Shown piece by piece: positions 44,059 through 52,425 of a DNA stretch of 64,000 bases. This DNA comes from Vicinamibacterales bacterium (GTDB lineage: Bacteria > Acidobacteriota > Vicinamibacteria > Vicinamibacterales > UBA8438), in the NCBI GenBank assembly GCA_958296065.1, contig CATQHX010000063.1, positions 53,370 to 117,369 on the forward strand, in the 5' to 3' direction. Made by a program: the position numbers and the translations under genes. Below the pieces are notes generated by a model. The model was not told the origin of the DNA. It was given only the letters and a program-made list of their open reading frames with translations, and ran no database searches. Numbering within the stretch: position 1 is the first letter of the stretch; the number at the start of each line of letters is the position of its first letter.

Positions 44059-45939
44059 TCAAGGACAACCACCCTGCAACCGTTGGACGAACCACGGCGC
44101 ACTCCCGCCAGCCGCCGCATCAATCGTCACCGTCTGGTTCGCCCCGACGCCCGAGAGGATGCGGGTGGTGCCGTCGAGGAACGCCACGGTTACGTCGACG
44201 CACGTGGCGGTACCGAGCCCCACATGCAGTACTGGATCGTCCTGGCCAAGATACCCGTTGGCGCTACGGCTCTCCCTTGTCGCCAGCGGCAACCCTCCCG
44301 CGGCAGCGGAGTCGTGGACCGTGACCTTCGCTCCGAACGCCCCCACCTGACCCCGCCGGGACCGCAGCCTGATCTTGATCCAGAGCCCGCCGTCGAAATC
44401 ATTTCGGATTAGCCAATTGCGGCTCCGCTTGGCCCCGACGGCGAAGTCCATGTCACCGTCGCCGTCCATATCGGCGAACGAAATCGCGCGGGGATCGGAA
44501 ATGCCGTCGACCGGCACCGGGGGTCCTGGCGAGAACCGGCCGCTGCCGTCGTTGAGATAGACGAGATCATCGCCGGCAAAGACCAGATCGACATCAGTGT
44601 CGTTGTCCAGGTCCGCGAATCCGCCCATGAATCCGTCTATGTCCCGGAAGTCGGACACGTGGCCGAACACGCCGGCCCCCAGGCTGCGATACAGGTGACC
44701 AACCGTGTCGCCGGAACTGTCGACGTCCACGAGCAGCATGTCCAGATGCCCGTCGCTGTCTATATCGGCCATCGTGACGCCGCTATAGGCACGATGCGAG
44801 ATCCCAATCGCATCGGGGTCCACCAGCGTGAAGTCGCCGCGACCCTCGTTGCGAAGGACGACGAGATCGCCCTCCCGGTTGCCCGCCACCAGGTCGACAT
44901 CGCCGTCCCCGTCGAAGTCGGCGTCGGTGACTCCCTGGCCGGCCGGGGCGGTGTACGCCGCCCCGCTCGTGATCGGCGCGAAGGCCAGGCCGCCGTCGTT
45001 GCGGTACAGCTCGTTTCGCTCATGTGATGGATCTCCCGCCCCGAGCCAGCCCGAAACGAAATAGATGTCGAGATCGCCGTCGCGATCCATGTCGAACAGC
45101 GCCACGCCGCGCGTCCCTTCCCGTCGGCCCAACATGGACCGTGGCGTCACGTCGGTGAACGCTCCTCCGCCATCATTCCGGAACACGTCGTTCGGAGCAC
45201 CGGAACCGGTCGTACCGTTGACCAGATCGAAGTCACCGTCGTTGTCGAGATCGCCCCAGGCTGCGCCATGCGAGCCCTCGTCGAAGTCGGCGATTCCCCT
45301 CGCGGCTCCCGATTCCAGGAACCTGGCGCCGCCCTGATTGATGAAGAACCGGTCGGCGACGGGCTCGTCGAAGTTCATCGTAATGTAGAGATCCGGTCTG
45401 TCGTCGCCCGTCACGTCGGCGAATGCCGCTCCGTGGCCGCCCGATGTCGGTGGGCCGCCGAGCCCGGCTGCGATCGTGACATCGGTGAAACCGAGTTCGC
45501 CGCCGCGCCGCGAGGCGCCTGTCTCGAAGATCCGGGACCCCGACCAGGGACCGTGGGCGCTGGCGCGCTCGGCTCGCACGCGCCATTCGTAGACCGTCCT
45601 CTCGGCGAGCGGGCCCGTGAACACATAGCTCACGTCAGCGCTTCCTGATGACACGAGGACCGAGGCTACGGCCCTTCCGCTCTCGTAGACCTCGAAGCGG
45701 TGGTCCAGAACCGCAGGGGCGAACAGCGGCATCGCCTGCTCCGCCGTCAGCGTCACGCTCTCCGGCACACCATTGAACCGCTCGCCGTCGAGCGGAGAAA
45801 CCAGCGTCGGGGCGGTCGCCTTCAGGCTCGCATCTTGCGCATGCACGCCGACGGCACCGACGAGCATCACCAGCGGGAGAACGAGCCGCAACGACGGACT
45901 ACAGGTTCCGGACGCTCCGAGAAAGCCGCGGCCATCCAC
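44059..45939 (-). CDS. Secreted FG-GAP/VCBS repeat protein with ASPIC/UnbV C-terminus
   Basis: An exported protein of about 626 residues. A signal peptide ends at GVHAQD. An Fn3-like segment opens with LKATAPTLVSPLDG. About seven FG-GAP/VCBS calcium-binding units follow (DVTGDDRPDLYI, DLDNDGDFDLVNG, DMDRDGDLDIYFV, DFDGDGDVDLVAG, DIDSDGHLDMLLV and others). The final 120 residues are an ASPIC/UnbV domain (WIKIRLRSRRGQVGAFGAKV). Such proteins sit at the cell surface and often bind carbohydrate or other proteins. The GTG start at 45939 is a choice; a later ATG at 45867 would cut most of the signal. Confidence 0.82.
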   Translation of the reverse strand: MDGRGFLGASGTCSPSLRLVLPLVMLVGAVGVHAQDASLKATAPTLVSPLDGERFNGVPESVTLTAEQAMPLFAPAVLDHRFEVYESGRAVASVLVSSGSADVSYVFTGPLAERTVYEWRVRAERASAHGPWSGSRIFETGASRRGGELGFTDVTIAAGLGGPPTSGGHGAAFADVTGDDRPDLYITMNFDEPVADRFFINQGGARFLESGAARGIADFDEGSHGAAWGDLDNDGDFDLVNGTTGSGAPNDVFRNDGGGAFTDVTPRSMLGRREGTRGVALFDMDRDGDLDIYFVSGWLGAGDPSHERNELYRNDGGLAFAPITSGAAYTAPAGQGVTDADFDGDGDVDLVAGNREGDLVVLRNEGRGDFTLVDPDAIGISHRAYSGVTMADIDSDGHLDMLLVDVDSSGDTVGHLYRSLGAGVFGHVSDFRDIDGFMGGFADLDNDTDVDLVFAGDDLVYLNDGSGRFSPGPPVPVDGISDPRAISFADMDGDGDMDFAVGAKRSRNWLIRNDFDGGLWIKIRLRSRRGQVGAFGAKVTVHDSAAAGGLPLATRESRSANGYLGQDDPVLHVGLGTATCVDVTVAFLDGTTRILSGVGANQTVTIDAAAGGSAPWFVQRLQGGCP

Positions 45940-45995
45940 GACGCGAATCCCGCACTGCCCGGGCGGCCGGCCTGCAGACAAAGCCCGACGCGGGC

Positions 45996-46964
45996 TCACA
46001 CCAGACCGCCTCGCGCACGTAGATAGAGATAGAGACCCGGCAGCGTGCCCGCCACACCGAGAATCACCACCAACGCCGACAACGCAAAAGACTGGGGCTC
46101 CGGAACGCCGGCTGGTCTCAGCAGCCACATCATGGCGCCTTGCGGCAAGCCCACGCCCGCGACGGACACGGGCAGCATGAAGACAACCAATCCGAGCGGC
46201 ATGAACACAAGATAATAGCCGAAGCTGACGTCGATACCGAGACCGGCCCCCAGCAAGAACACTTCGGTAATGCGCAACCACTGGACCACCAGAGAGAGTC
46301 CGAACACCGCGGCGAGGACGCCCCGGCGCGACCGGTAGGCCGCCATCTCGCTCGCGGCCAGAATCATCCAGCGGCCAACCGATGCTTGACGCAGCGTCCG
46401 CGGTACGACCCTGCTCGCGAGGGAGTCGGCCCAGAAAGCTCCTAAGAGCACGAGAGCCGCGGCCAGACACAGGCCTGCGACAAGGCGGGCTAGCGGCAGG
46501 TTGGCTTCGGGCATCCCGAAAACGACACCCGCGACGCCGAGCGTCAGAAGTGCGACGACGCCCAGCAGCCGATCGACGACAACGGAAACCGTAGCAGCGC
46601 TCCCGCTGACGCCGTATCGCGACATCGCGTACGCACGGGTGACATCCGCACCCCCGGCCGGCAACGCCGTTCCCACGAAAGACGAGATGAGGAAGACCCG
46701 TGCGGTCGACCAGTTCGAGACGGTTTCGCCGCTTGCACGAAGCAGAATCGCCCACCGGCCCACCATGACCGCGCGGGCCGCAAGGTCCGTGGCTACGCTC
46801 GCGAGAAAGTACCGCAGATCGACTGCAGACAAGGCTTGTGCCGCCTCGTGTGCGTCGACCCGCGTCAGCAGGACACCGAATACCGAGAGGCTGAGCCCGA
46901 CGCGAAACCAGAAGGACGCTGCCAGCCCGGCAACAACAGACCAGCCCGTGCGGTGCGGCGTCAC
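45996..46964 (-). CDS. UPF0104/LPG-synthase-TM-like membrane protein (flippase-like)
   Basis: A 322-residue polytopic protein of the family named for the membrane part of lysylphosphatidylglycerol synthase. Eight to nine TM segments and the typical loops are present (SSFVGTALPAGGADVTRAYAM, VSVVVDRLLGVVALL, VFMLPVSVAGVGLPQGAMMW). Members have been linked to lipid-linked sugar flipping or glycolipid synthesis, but the function here is unproven. The GTG at 46964 follows GGAAGG by 7 nt. It lies between two secreted surface proteins. Confidence 0.83.
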   Translation of the reverse strand: MTPHRTGWSVVAGLAASFWFRVGLSLSVFGVLLTRVDAHEAAQALSAVDLRYFLASVATDLAARAVMVGRWAILLRASGETVSNWSTARVFLISSFVGTALPAGGADVTRAYAMSRYGVSGSAATVSVVVDRLLGVVALLTLGVAGVVFGMPEANLPLARLVAGLCLAAALVLLGAFWADSLASRVVPRTLRQASVGRWMILAASEMAAYRSRRGVLAAVFGLSLVVQWLRITEVFLLGAGLGIDVSFGYYLVFMPLGLVVFMLPVSVAGVGLPQGAMMWLLRPAGVPEPQSFALSALVVILGVAGTLPGLYLYLRARGGLV

Positions 46965-47068
46965 GTCATCGCCTTCCGCAGTCAGCAGCCCGTGGCGCAA
47001 CGCAAGCCTGGCAGCGGACTCATTGGCGACCTGCTCACCACCGCCGCTTGCCGGACGGCCTTGATCGG

Positions 47069-48667
47069 CTACCTGACGCTCCCCAGAACGCAGTTGCTGC
47101 CGTCCACCTCGATCCAGCTGCCCCCCACCCGGCCTTCGATTCCGTCGTGCTCTTGAATGCTCCAATGCGGTCGCGGATTATTGCTCGACGCCCCCAACAT
47201 GATGTCGATGCTGAACGGCCCGCGACCAGACCCCCGCGAGGTACGGTAGGCGACAGTGTCCTTGCCGATGGCGCCGGAATCGTTGCGCCGGCGGCCCCAA
47301 TCGCCGTCGGTGACAGCCAGACACTCCGCCACCCGTTGCGTGAATGTGGGCACGTCCCGACGATATAGATCGCCCGTCCTGCCAAGCACCGCCTGCACGA
47401 TATCGAAACGATTCGGCGGCGGGCAGCAATTGCCCCTTCCGGGCGCGTTGGTGGGTGCGGTCGAAGGATCGGGCGTGGAAAAGCGCCCGGCCGCACTCCA
47501 GTCGCTCACGATGCCCGGATCGCTTTTCAGCAGGGCACGCGCACGCCAGAAATACTCCGTTACGGGTTTCAGCTCGTCGGCCAGTTGCAGGTTGGTCTCG
47601 CCGCGAGGGCGCGCGTGCGTCTCCGCTTGACCGACAACAGGCATGAAGCTGGAGTCGGTCGCGACCTCGATTTGTATCGTCACGGTGCGCGTGGTCCCCT
47701 CTACCTGGCCGTTGCGGACATTGAAGAGCGGGCGGAGCGTCGTGGTCGTTGCGCCGTCGATCGGATGGAGCGGTTCCGGCGCGCCGAGGGCGATGGCTGC
47801 CGTCCTGAACCTTTCGGCGCCGGACCAGGAACCGTCGAACTGGCCGGCCGGTCCGGACGACACGGCGCGCGCCTGCCACCAGTACGCCGTATCCGCCATC
47901 AGGGCGCTGCTCAGCGCAACGTTGGTCTCACCTCGGGGGCGCGCCTGCGTCTCACCGGACGCCACGACGTTCATGAAGACGTCGTCGGTGGCCACCTGGA
48001 CCTGGATCGTCACCGTACCGGCATCGCCTTCGACCGTACCGTTCTCTACCCTGAAGACGGGACGCGTGCTGACCGTCGCGCCGTCTACCGGCGCGAGCGG
48101 CTGCGGGACGCCGAGTCTTACGCCAACGGTCCCAAACCTGGCGTCTTCCGACCAGGGACCGTACACACCCTCGAGCACAGGCCGGGCGCGCCACGTGTAG
48201 TCGGCACCGAGGTCCAGCGCCGCCTGAACCCGATACGACGTCGTGCCGGGACCCGCCGACGTGCCGGAGCCGCGCTCGACCTCCATCTCGTTCCCACCGG
48301 TCACCTTCGACAGCCTGAACTCGTGCTCGAAGTCGGCATCGACGTACAGACCGGTCGCGTTCGATACCGTCAGCAACGGCGACGCATCGGCGACCTCGAC
48401 GTCTTCAATCGGCGCTACAGGCGTGGGTGCAGTAGCCTTCAAGCCAACCATATCGTCGACCGACAGATGGGGCGTCTGGCCAACAAGGCTCGGGTCCATT
48501 GCGGCCATCGCCAGGGGATCCGGCGACGACATCGGGCCTTGTGCAACCGGCGACGACACCGGGGTCGGCGCCCCCGGCATCGATGTGTCGTCCGCACACC
48601 CGAACGCAATAGCGATCGTGCCCATCCACACGACAACGAGATTCCGCCGGCCGACGCATTTCACCAC
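47069..48667 (-). CDS. Lipoprotein with Fn3-like repeats
   Basis: A 532-residue lipoprotein. The GTG at 48667 follows GGGGAG by 6-7 nt and opens a signal with a lipobox ending AFGC. After a Pro- and Ser-rich linker, an LKATAPTPVAPIED segment begins three Fn3-like units. Two units are near-repeats of each other: VTIQVQVATDDVFMNVV and VTIQIEVATDSSFMPVV, each followed by an ET-x-ARPRGETN loop. The C-terminal domain after CCPPPNRFDIVQAVLG is unrecognised. A role in surface adhesion or glycan binding is inferred. A close motif link exists to the protein at 44059-45939. Confidence 0.78.
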   Translation of the reverse strand: MVKCVGRRNLVVVWMGTIAIAFGCADDTSMPGAPTPVSSPVAQGPMSSPDPLAMAAMDPSLVGQTPHLSVDDMVGLKATAPTPVAPIEDVEVADASPLLTVSNATGLYVDADFEHEFRLSKVTGGNEMEVERGSGTSAGPGTTSYRVQAALDLGADYTWRARPVLEGVYGPWSEDARFGTVGVRLGVPQPLAPVDGATVSTRPVFRVENGTVEGDAGTVTIQVQVATDDVFMNVVASGETQARPRGETNVALSSALMADTAYWWQARAVSSGPAGQFDGSWSGAERFRTAAIALGAPEPLHPIDGATTTTLRPLFNVRNGQVEGTTRTVTIQIEVATDSSFMPVVGQAETHARPRGETNLQLADELKPVTEYFWRARALLKSDPGIVSDWSAAGRFSTPDPSTAPTNAPGRGNCCPPPNRFDIVQAVLGRTGDLYRRDVPTFTQRVAECLAVTDGDWGRRRNDSGAIGKDTVAYRTSRGSGRGPFSIDIMLGASSNNPRPHWSIQEHDGIEGRVGGSWIEVDGSNCVLGSVR

Positions 48668-48965
48668 GCTCTTCTCCCCGGGACACCGCTGATGGAGAAC
48701 AATCGCTGCGTACAGCGCGCCTGTACTTTCGATGGCGCCGAGCCTGATGCCCGCCCGCGAGGTGGAGCGCATCTCGACCTGCCGAAGCGCAACTTCGTAT
48801 ATTCTCGCGGAACGGTCGAGCACGGTCAATTCTCCCTCCGGCACGCAGACGGGCCGCACCTGGCGAGACCCGTCACCTCGCCCAGTGATACCCGCGACGC
48901 ATCGACGGAATCACCGCGCGCGCGCCGTTGACCGTCCGTGCAGCGGGCCGCTATCATTCGCGCGA
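48668..48965. other. Divergent spacer containing a promoter
   Basis: It separates the Fn3-like lipoprotein gene from the GT4 operon. No coding sequence of recognisable family is seen. A good -35/-10 pair faces right at 48928-48957. Confidence 0.5.
48928..48957 (+). promoter_or_regulatory. sigma70-type promoter of the glycosyltransferase operon
   Basis: TTGACC (48928-48933) and TATCAT (48952-48957) are spaced by 18 bp. Transcription would start near 48964-48966, right at a GTG that opens a small leader frame. Confidence 0.6.
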
Positions 48966-49010
48966 GTGAACCCGTCATCAGCCCCGCCGTGGCCCCCAAA
49001 GGAAGTGTGA
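48966..49010 (+). CDS. Putative 14-residue proline-rich leader peptide
   Basis: GTG at 48966 lies 8 nt after the -10 box, so it could be translated leaderless. The frame reads VNPSSAPPWPPKEV and stops with TGA at 49008-49010, which overlaps the downstream GTG of the GT4 gene. Its PPWPP stretch is the sort of sequence that slows ribosomes. It may couple or attenuate operon translation. No homolog is known to me. Confidence 0.3.
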   Translation: MNPSSAPPWPPKEV

Positions 49011-50212
49011 CGCCAGCCCGGATCCTGATGCTGGCCCCGGAGCCGTTCTTCGAGCCGCGCGGAACCCCGTTCAGCGAGTACCACCGCATCAAGGCGCTCT
49101 GCGGCCTCGGCTACCGAATCGATCTGGTGACCTACCCGTTCGGCCGCGACGTGCAGATCCCGAACCTGGAGATCTTCCGTTGCGGCAGGCCGCCGTTCGT
49201 GCAGGGTGTTCGAATCGGCCCTTCGGCGGTCAAGGTCCTGCTCGACGTGATGCTGACCTTCACGGCGGCGCGGTTGGCGCACACACGGCCGTACGACGCA
49301 ATCCACTCTCACGAGGAAGCCGGACTCGTCGGCTTGTGGCTGGCCAAGTGGCTGCAGTTGCCCCACCTCTACGACATGCATTCCAGCCTGCCCCAGCAGT
49401 TGGCGAATTTCGGATACACGCGGTCCACGGTCATCCGCCGGCTGTTCGAGCGCCTCGAAACCAAGATGGTCGCCGAATCACGGGTCATCATCACCATTTG
49501 CCAGGAACTTCAGGATACCGCCACCGCCCTTGGCGCCGCGGACCGGGCATCCCTGATAGAAAACGTCATGGGAGGCGACGTAGACGGCGGCGTGTCACCA
49601 TCCGCGGAAGAGCTCCGGGCGCGCTACGGCCTCGCCCCCAACCAGCCGGTGGCGCTCTATACGGGCACCTTCGAGCCCTACCAGGGACTCGACCTGCTGA
49701 CCGAAGCGGCCGCCGTGCTCCGGGTCACCCATCCTGCAGCGCGCATCCTCGTGGTCGGCGGCACGAGCGGCCAAGTCGAGCAGGCGCGACAGCGCGCCGC
49801 AGAGACGGGGAGCCCCATGATCTTCACCGGCCGGCGCCCGGCCCAGGAAATTCCCGGCTTCGTGGCCGCCTGCGACATTCTGGTATCGCCTCGCACGAGC
49901 GGGACCAATACCCCCTTGAAGATCTACTCGTACCTCAGGTCGGGACGACCCATCGTGGCAACCGATCTGCGCACGCACACCCAAGTGCTGAATTCGGACA
50001 CCGCCCTGCTCGTGCCCCCGGAGGCAATGGCGCTTGCCTCTGGACTGGCTCGTCTCATCGATCATCCGGCGGAACGGGGTCGTCTGGCGGCCGCCGCGCG
50101 GGCGCTCGCCGCCGAACGCTACAGTCCCGAGGCGTATGTCGCGCGGACAGCGGCAGCCTACGAGCGTCTGCTCTCGCGGCCGGCCTCCGCGGACGACGCA
50201 AGTCCCGCGTGA
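49007..50212 (+). CDS. GT4-family glycosyltransferase
   Basis: A 401-residue GT-B fold glycosyltransferase. The N-terminal Rossmann half (RILMLAPEPFFEPRGTPFSEY) has the acceptor-side motif; the C-terminal half shows ALYTGTFEPYQGLDLL, FTGRRPAQEIPGFVAACDILVSP and TNTPLKIYSYLRSGRPIVATD, the donor-binding EX7E-like region of GT4 enzymes. The GTG at 49007 is chosen because it starts the conserved block and overlaps the leader stop; the frame is open to 48938. First gene of a run with an SDR epimerase, a second GT4 and a membrane protein. Confidence 0.88.
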   Translation: MTPARILMLAPEPFFEPRGTPFSEYHRIKALCGLGYRIDLVTYPFGRDVQIPNLEIFRCGRPPFVQGVRIGPSAVKVLLDVMLTFTAARLAHTRPYDAIHSHEEAGLVGLWLAKWLQLPHLYDMHSSLPQQLANFGYTRSTVIRRLFERLETKMVAESRVIITICQELQDTATALGAADRASLIENVMGGDVDGGVSPSAEELRARYGLAPNQPVALYTGTFEPYQGLDLLTEAAAVLRVTHPAARILVVGGTSGQVEQARQRAAETGSPMIFTGRRPAQEIPGFVAACDILVSPRTSGTNTPLKIYSYLRSGRPIVATDLRTHTQVLNSDTALLVPPEAMALASGLARLIDHPAERGRLAAAARALAAERYSPEAYVARTAAAYERLLSRPASADDASPA

Positions 50213-50224
50213 ATACGACGAAGC

Positions 50225-51211
50225 GTGCGAGTACTGGTCACCGGAATCACCGGTTTCACGGGAGGGCACCTCGCCCGCTTCCTCGCCGGGCGTGGACATG
50301 AGGTGCGCGGACTGGCGCGCCCGGCGAGCAGGAATCGGACGGCGGTGCTGTCCCGAGCAGGAATCGATGTCGTGTTCGGCGACCTGACCGAGCCGCTGTC
50401 GCTCTTCCCCGCGTGCGCCGGCGTGGATGTCCTGTACCACATCGCCGCGACCTACCGCACGGCGGGCCAGCCGGACGACTCGTACCGCGCTGTAAACGTC
50501 GACGGGACCCGCACGCTGCTGGACGCAGCCCTTGCGGCCGGCGTCACACGCTTCGTGCATTGCAGCACGGGCGGCGTCCACGGCCACATCGAGCATCCAC
50601 CCGCGGACGAGCGCGCGCCGCTGGCGCCAGGAGACATCTACCAGCAAACGAAACTCGAGGGTGAGCGGGTGGCCCGAGCGGCCGGCAAGGACGGTGAGAT
50701 GGAGGTCGTAGTGGTCCGCCCGATCGGCATCTACGGTCCGGGCGACACGAGGTTTCTGAAGATGTTCCGCGCCATCGCCGGACGCAGATTTCCCATGATC
50801 GGCACCGGCCGCGTCTTCTACCATCTGACGTACATCGACGATCTCGTCGAGGGTTTCAGACTCTGCGGCGAGACTCCCTCCGCCGCGGGCAGGACCTATC
50901 TACTGGCCGGTCCGCGGTACACAACGCTCGCCGAGCTCATACGGGTCGTCGCGCAGGAGCTGGGCGTCCCCCCGCCGCGGTGGCGCATTCCCGCGCGGCC
51001 GGTGTGGCTGGCCGGGGCGCTCTGCGAGGCGTTGTGCGTGCCGCTGGGCATCGAACCGCCTCTGTACCGCCGGCGGGTCGATTTCTTCACCAAGAGCCGC
51101 GCCTTCGACACGTCCCGTGCGCGGCGTGAGCTGGCCTACGAGCCGGCGGTCGATCCTGTCGAGGGGATTCACCGTACCGCGGCGTGGTACAGGGAACAAC
51201 GATGGCTGTAG
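50225..51211 (+). CDS. NAD-dependent epimerase/dehydratase (extended SDR)
   Basis: A 328-residue extended SDR enzyme. The cofactor motif is LVTGITGFTGGHLARFL; the catalytic Ser is in HCSTGGVHG and the Tyr-Lys pair in YQQTKLE. VRPIGIYGPGD is a further family block. It is of the type modifying nucleotide or lipid-linked sugars (hopanoid-associated HpnA-like epimerases are close relatives). Starts with GTG at 50225, 12 nt after the first GT4 gene, and overlaps the next GT4 gene by 10 nt. Confidence 0.9.
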   Translation: MRVLVTGITGFTGGHLARFLAGRGHEVRGLARPASRNRTAVLSRAGIDVVFGDLTEPLSLFPACAGVDVLYHIAATYRTAGQPDDSYRAVNVDGTRTLLDAALAAGVTRFVHCSTGGVHGHIEHPPADERAPLAPGDIYQQTKLEGERVARAAGKDGEMEVVVVRPIGIYGPGDTRFLKMFRAIAGRRFPMIGTGRVFYHLTYIDDLVEGFRLCGETPSAAGRTYLLAGPRYTTLAELIRVVAQELGVPPPRWRIPARPVWLAGALCEALCVPLGIEPPLYRRRVDFFTKSRAFDTSRARRELAYEPAVDPVEGIHRTAAWYREQRWL

Positions 51212-52425
51212 CCCCGCGCCGAATCAACGTCGTTCAGATCTGTGACCACCTCGGTTGGCCAGGATCGCGGATGCACGGAGTCAAACGACTGTTCGCCTGG
51301 ATGATCCCGCGCTTCGACCCGGCACGTTTCAAGGTGAGCCTCATCAGCCTGCGGTCCCCGGACACGTCCGGCGATCGGCTGGAGGACCACGGCATCGACG
51401 TTACTTACCTGTCACGGTCGAAGTTTGACCCTCTGACGCTGCCGGCTCTGCTGACCGAGCTCGATCGGCGCGACGCGGACATCCTGCACCTGCATGGATA
51501 TGGTGCCACCACGTTCGGTCGTTTGGCGGCCGCCCGACGCGGCTGGCCCGCGCTGCTGCACGAGCACGCGAACCTGACCGACACGCCCTGGTTCCAGAAG
51601 ATCGCGGACCGGGCCCTGGCGCCCTATACGGACCTTGCCATCGCCGTTTCGCGCTCGACAGCGGAGTTCGTGACCCGGGCGCGCAAGGTCCCGGCATCGA
51701 TTACCCGCGTCGTCTATCTCGGAGCCCCACTTGAGGAGTTCTCCCAGACGCGAACGTCCGAGGAGGTGATGGCGGCGCGGTCTTCTCTGCGTCTGCCCGC
51801 CCGAGCTCCCGTGGTCGGTACGGTCACCAGGCTGATGCCCGCCAAGGGGAACCAGTACCTCGTGGAGGCTGCCCGAACCGTGCTTGACGATATTCCGGAC
51901 GTACACTTCTGTATCGTGGGAGAAGGCGAGCTATTGGGCGATTTGGAGCGGCAGGCACGTCGCCTCGGGATCGCGGAGCGGGTCCGGTTCGCGGGCTACA
52001 CGCGCGACGTAGCCGGCGCCTTGGCCGCGTTCGACGTGGTGACGTTCCCGTCGCTTTGGGAAGGCACGCCGTTGACCGCTTTCGAGGCCCTCGCCGCGGG
52101 GCGACCGATCGTCGCCGCGGATGCCGACGGCTTGGTCGACATCCTGCACGACGGCCGCGACGCGGTACTCGTTCCGAAGCGCGATGCCGACGCCCTTGCG
52201 CGCGCCGTAACCGCGCTGTTGCGCGATGAGGACCGACGCAGCCGACTCGCTGCCGGGGCCCGCGCTACCGGCGCCGCCTACGACATCGGCGTGTTCGTCT
52301 GGAAGATGGAACAGCTTTACGAGCTGCTGCACGCGCGTGCAAAGCGGGCGCCGGGCCACCGCGGCGCCGCGACGGACTTGGGCTTCCTGTCTGAAACAGG
52401 CCATTCGCCCCGACGTGCTTCATGA
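51202..52425 (+). CDS. GT4-family glycosyltransferase
   Basis: A 407-residue GT-B glycosyltransferase. The C-terminal donor half is clear: VVGTVTRLMPAKGNQYL, HFCIVGEGELLGDL, VRFAGYTRDVAGALAAFDV and FPSLWEGTPLTAFEALAAGRP (the EX7E motif). The N-terminal half has ILHLHGYGATTFGRLAA. The ATG at 51202 overlaps the epimerase stop by 10 nt; the in-frame codon at 51184 would add six residues. It ends in an ATGA overlap with the next gene. Confidence 0.9.
   Translation: MAVAPRRINVVQICDHLGWPGSRMHGVKRLFAWMIPRFDPARFKVSLISLRSPDTSGDRLEDHGIDVTYLSRSKFDPLTLPALLTELDRRDADILHLHGYGATTFGRLAAARRGWPALLHEHANLTDTPWFQKIADRALAPYTDLAIAVSRSTAEFVTRARKVPASITRVVYLGAPLEEFSQTRTSEEVMAARSSLRLPARAPVVGTVTRLMPAKGNQYLVEAARTVLDDIPDVHFCIVGEGELLGDLERQARRLGIAERVRFAGYTRDVAGALAAFDVVTFPSLWEGTPLTAFEALAAGRPIVAADADGLVDILHDGRDAVLVPKRDADALARAVTALLRDEDRRSRLAAGARATGAAYDIGVFVWKMEQLYELLHARAKRAPGHRGAATDLGFLSETGHSPRRAS

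Noticed and set aside
43774..44095. Small open frames in the gap between the methyltransferase-like and VCBS genes
   Set aside because: No ribosome-binding site, signal or recognisable family; composition matches shadow frames.
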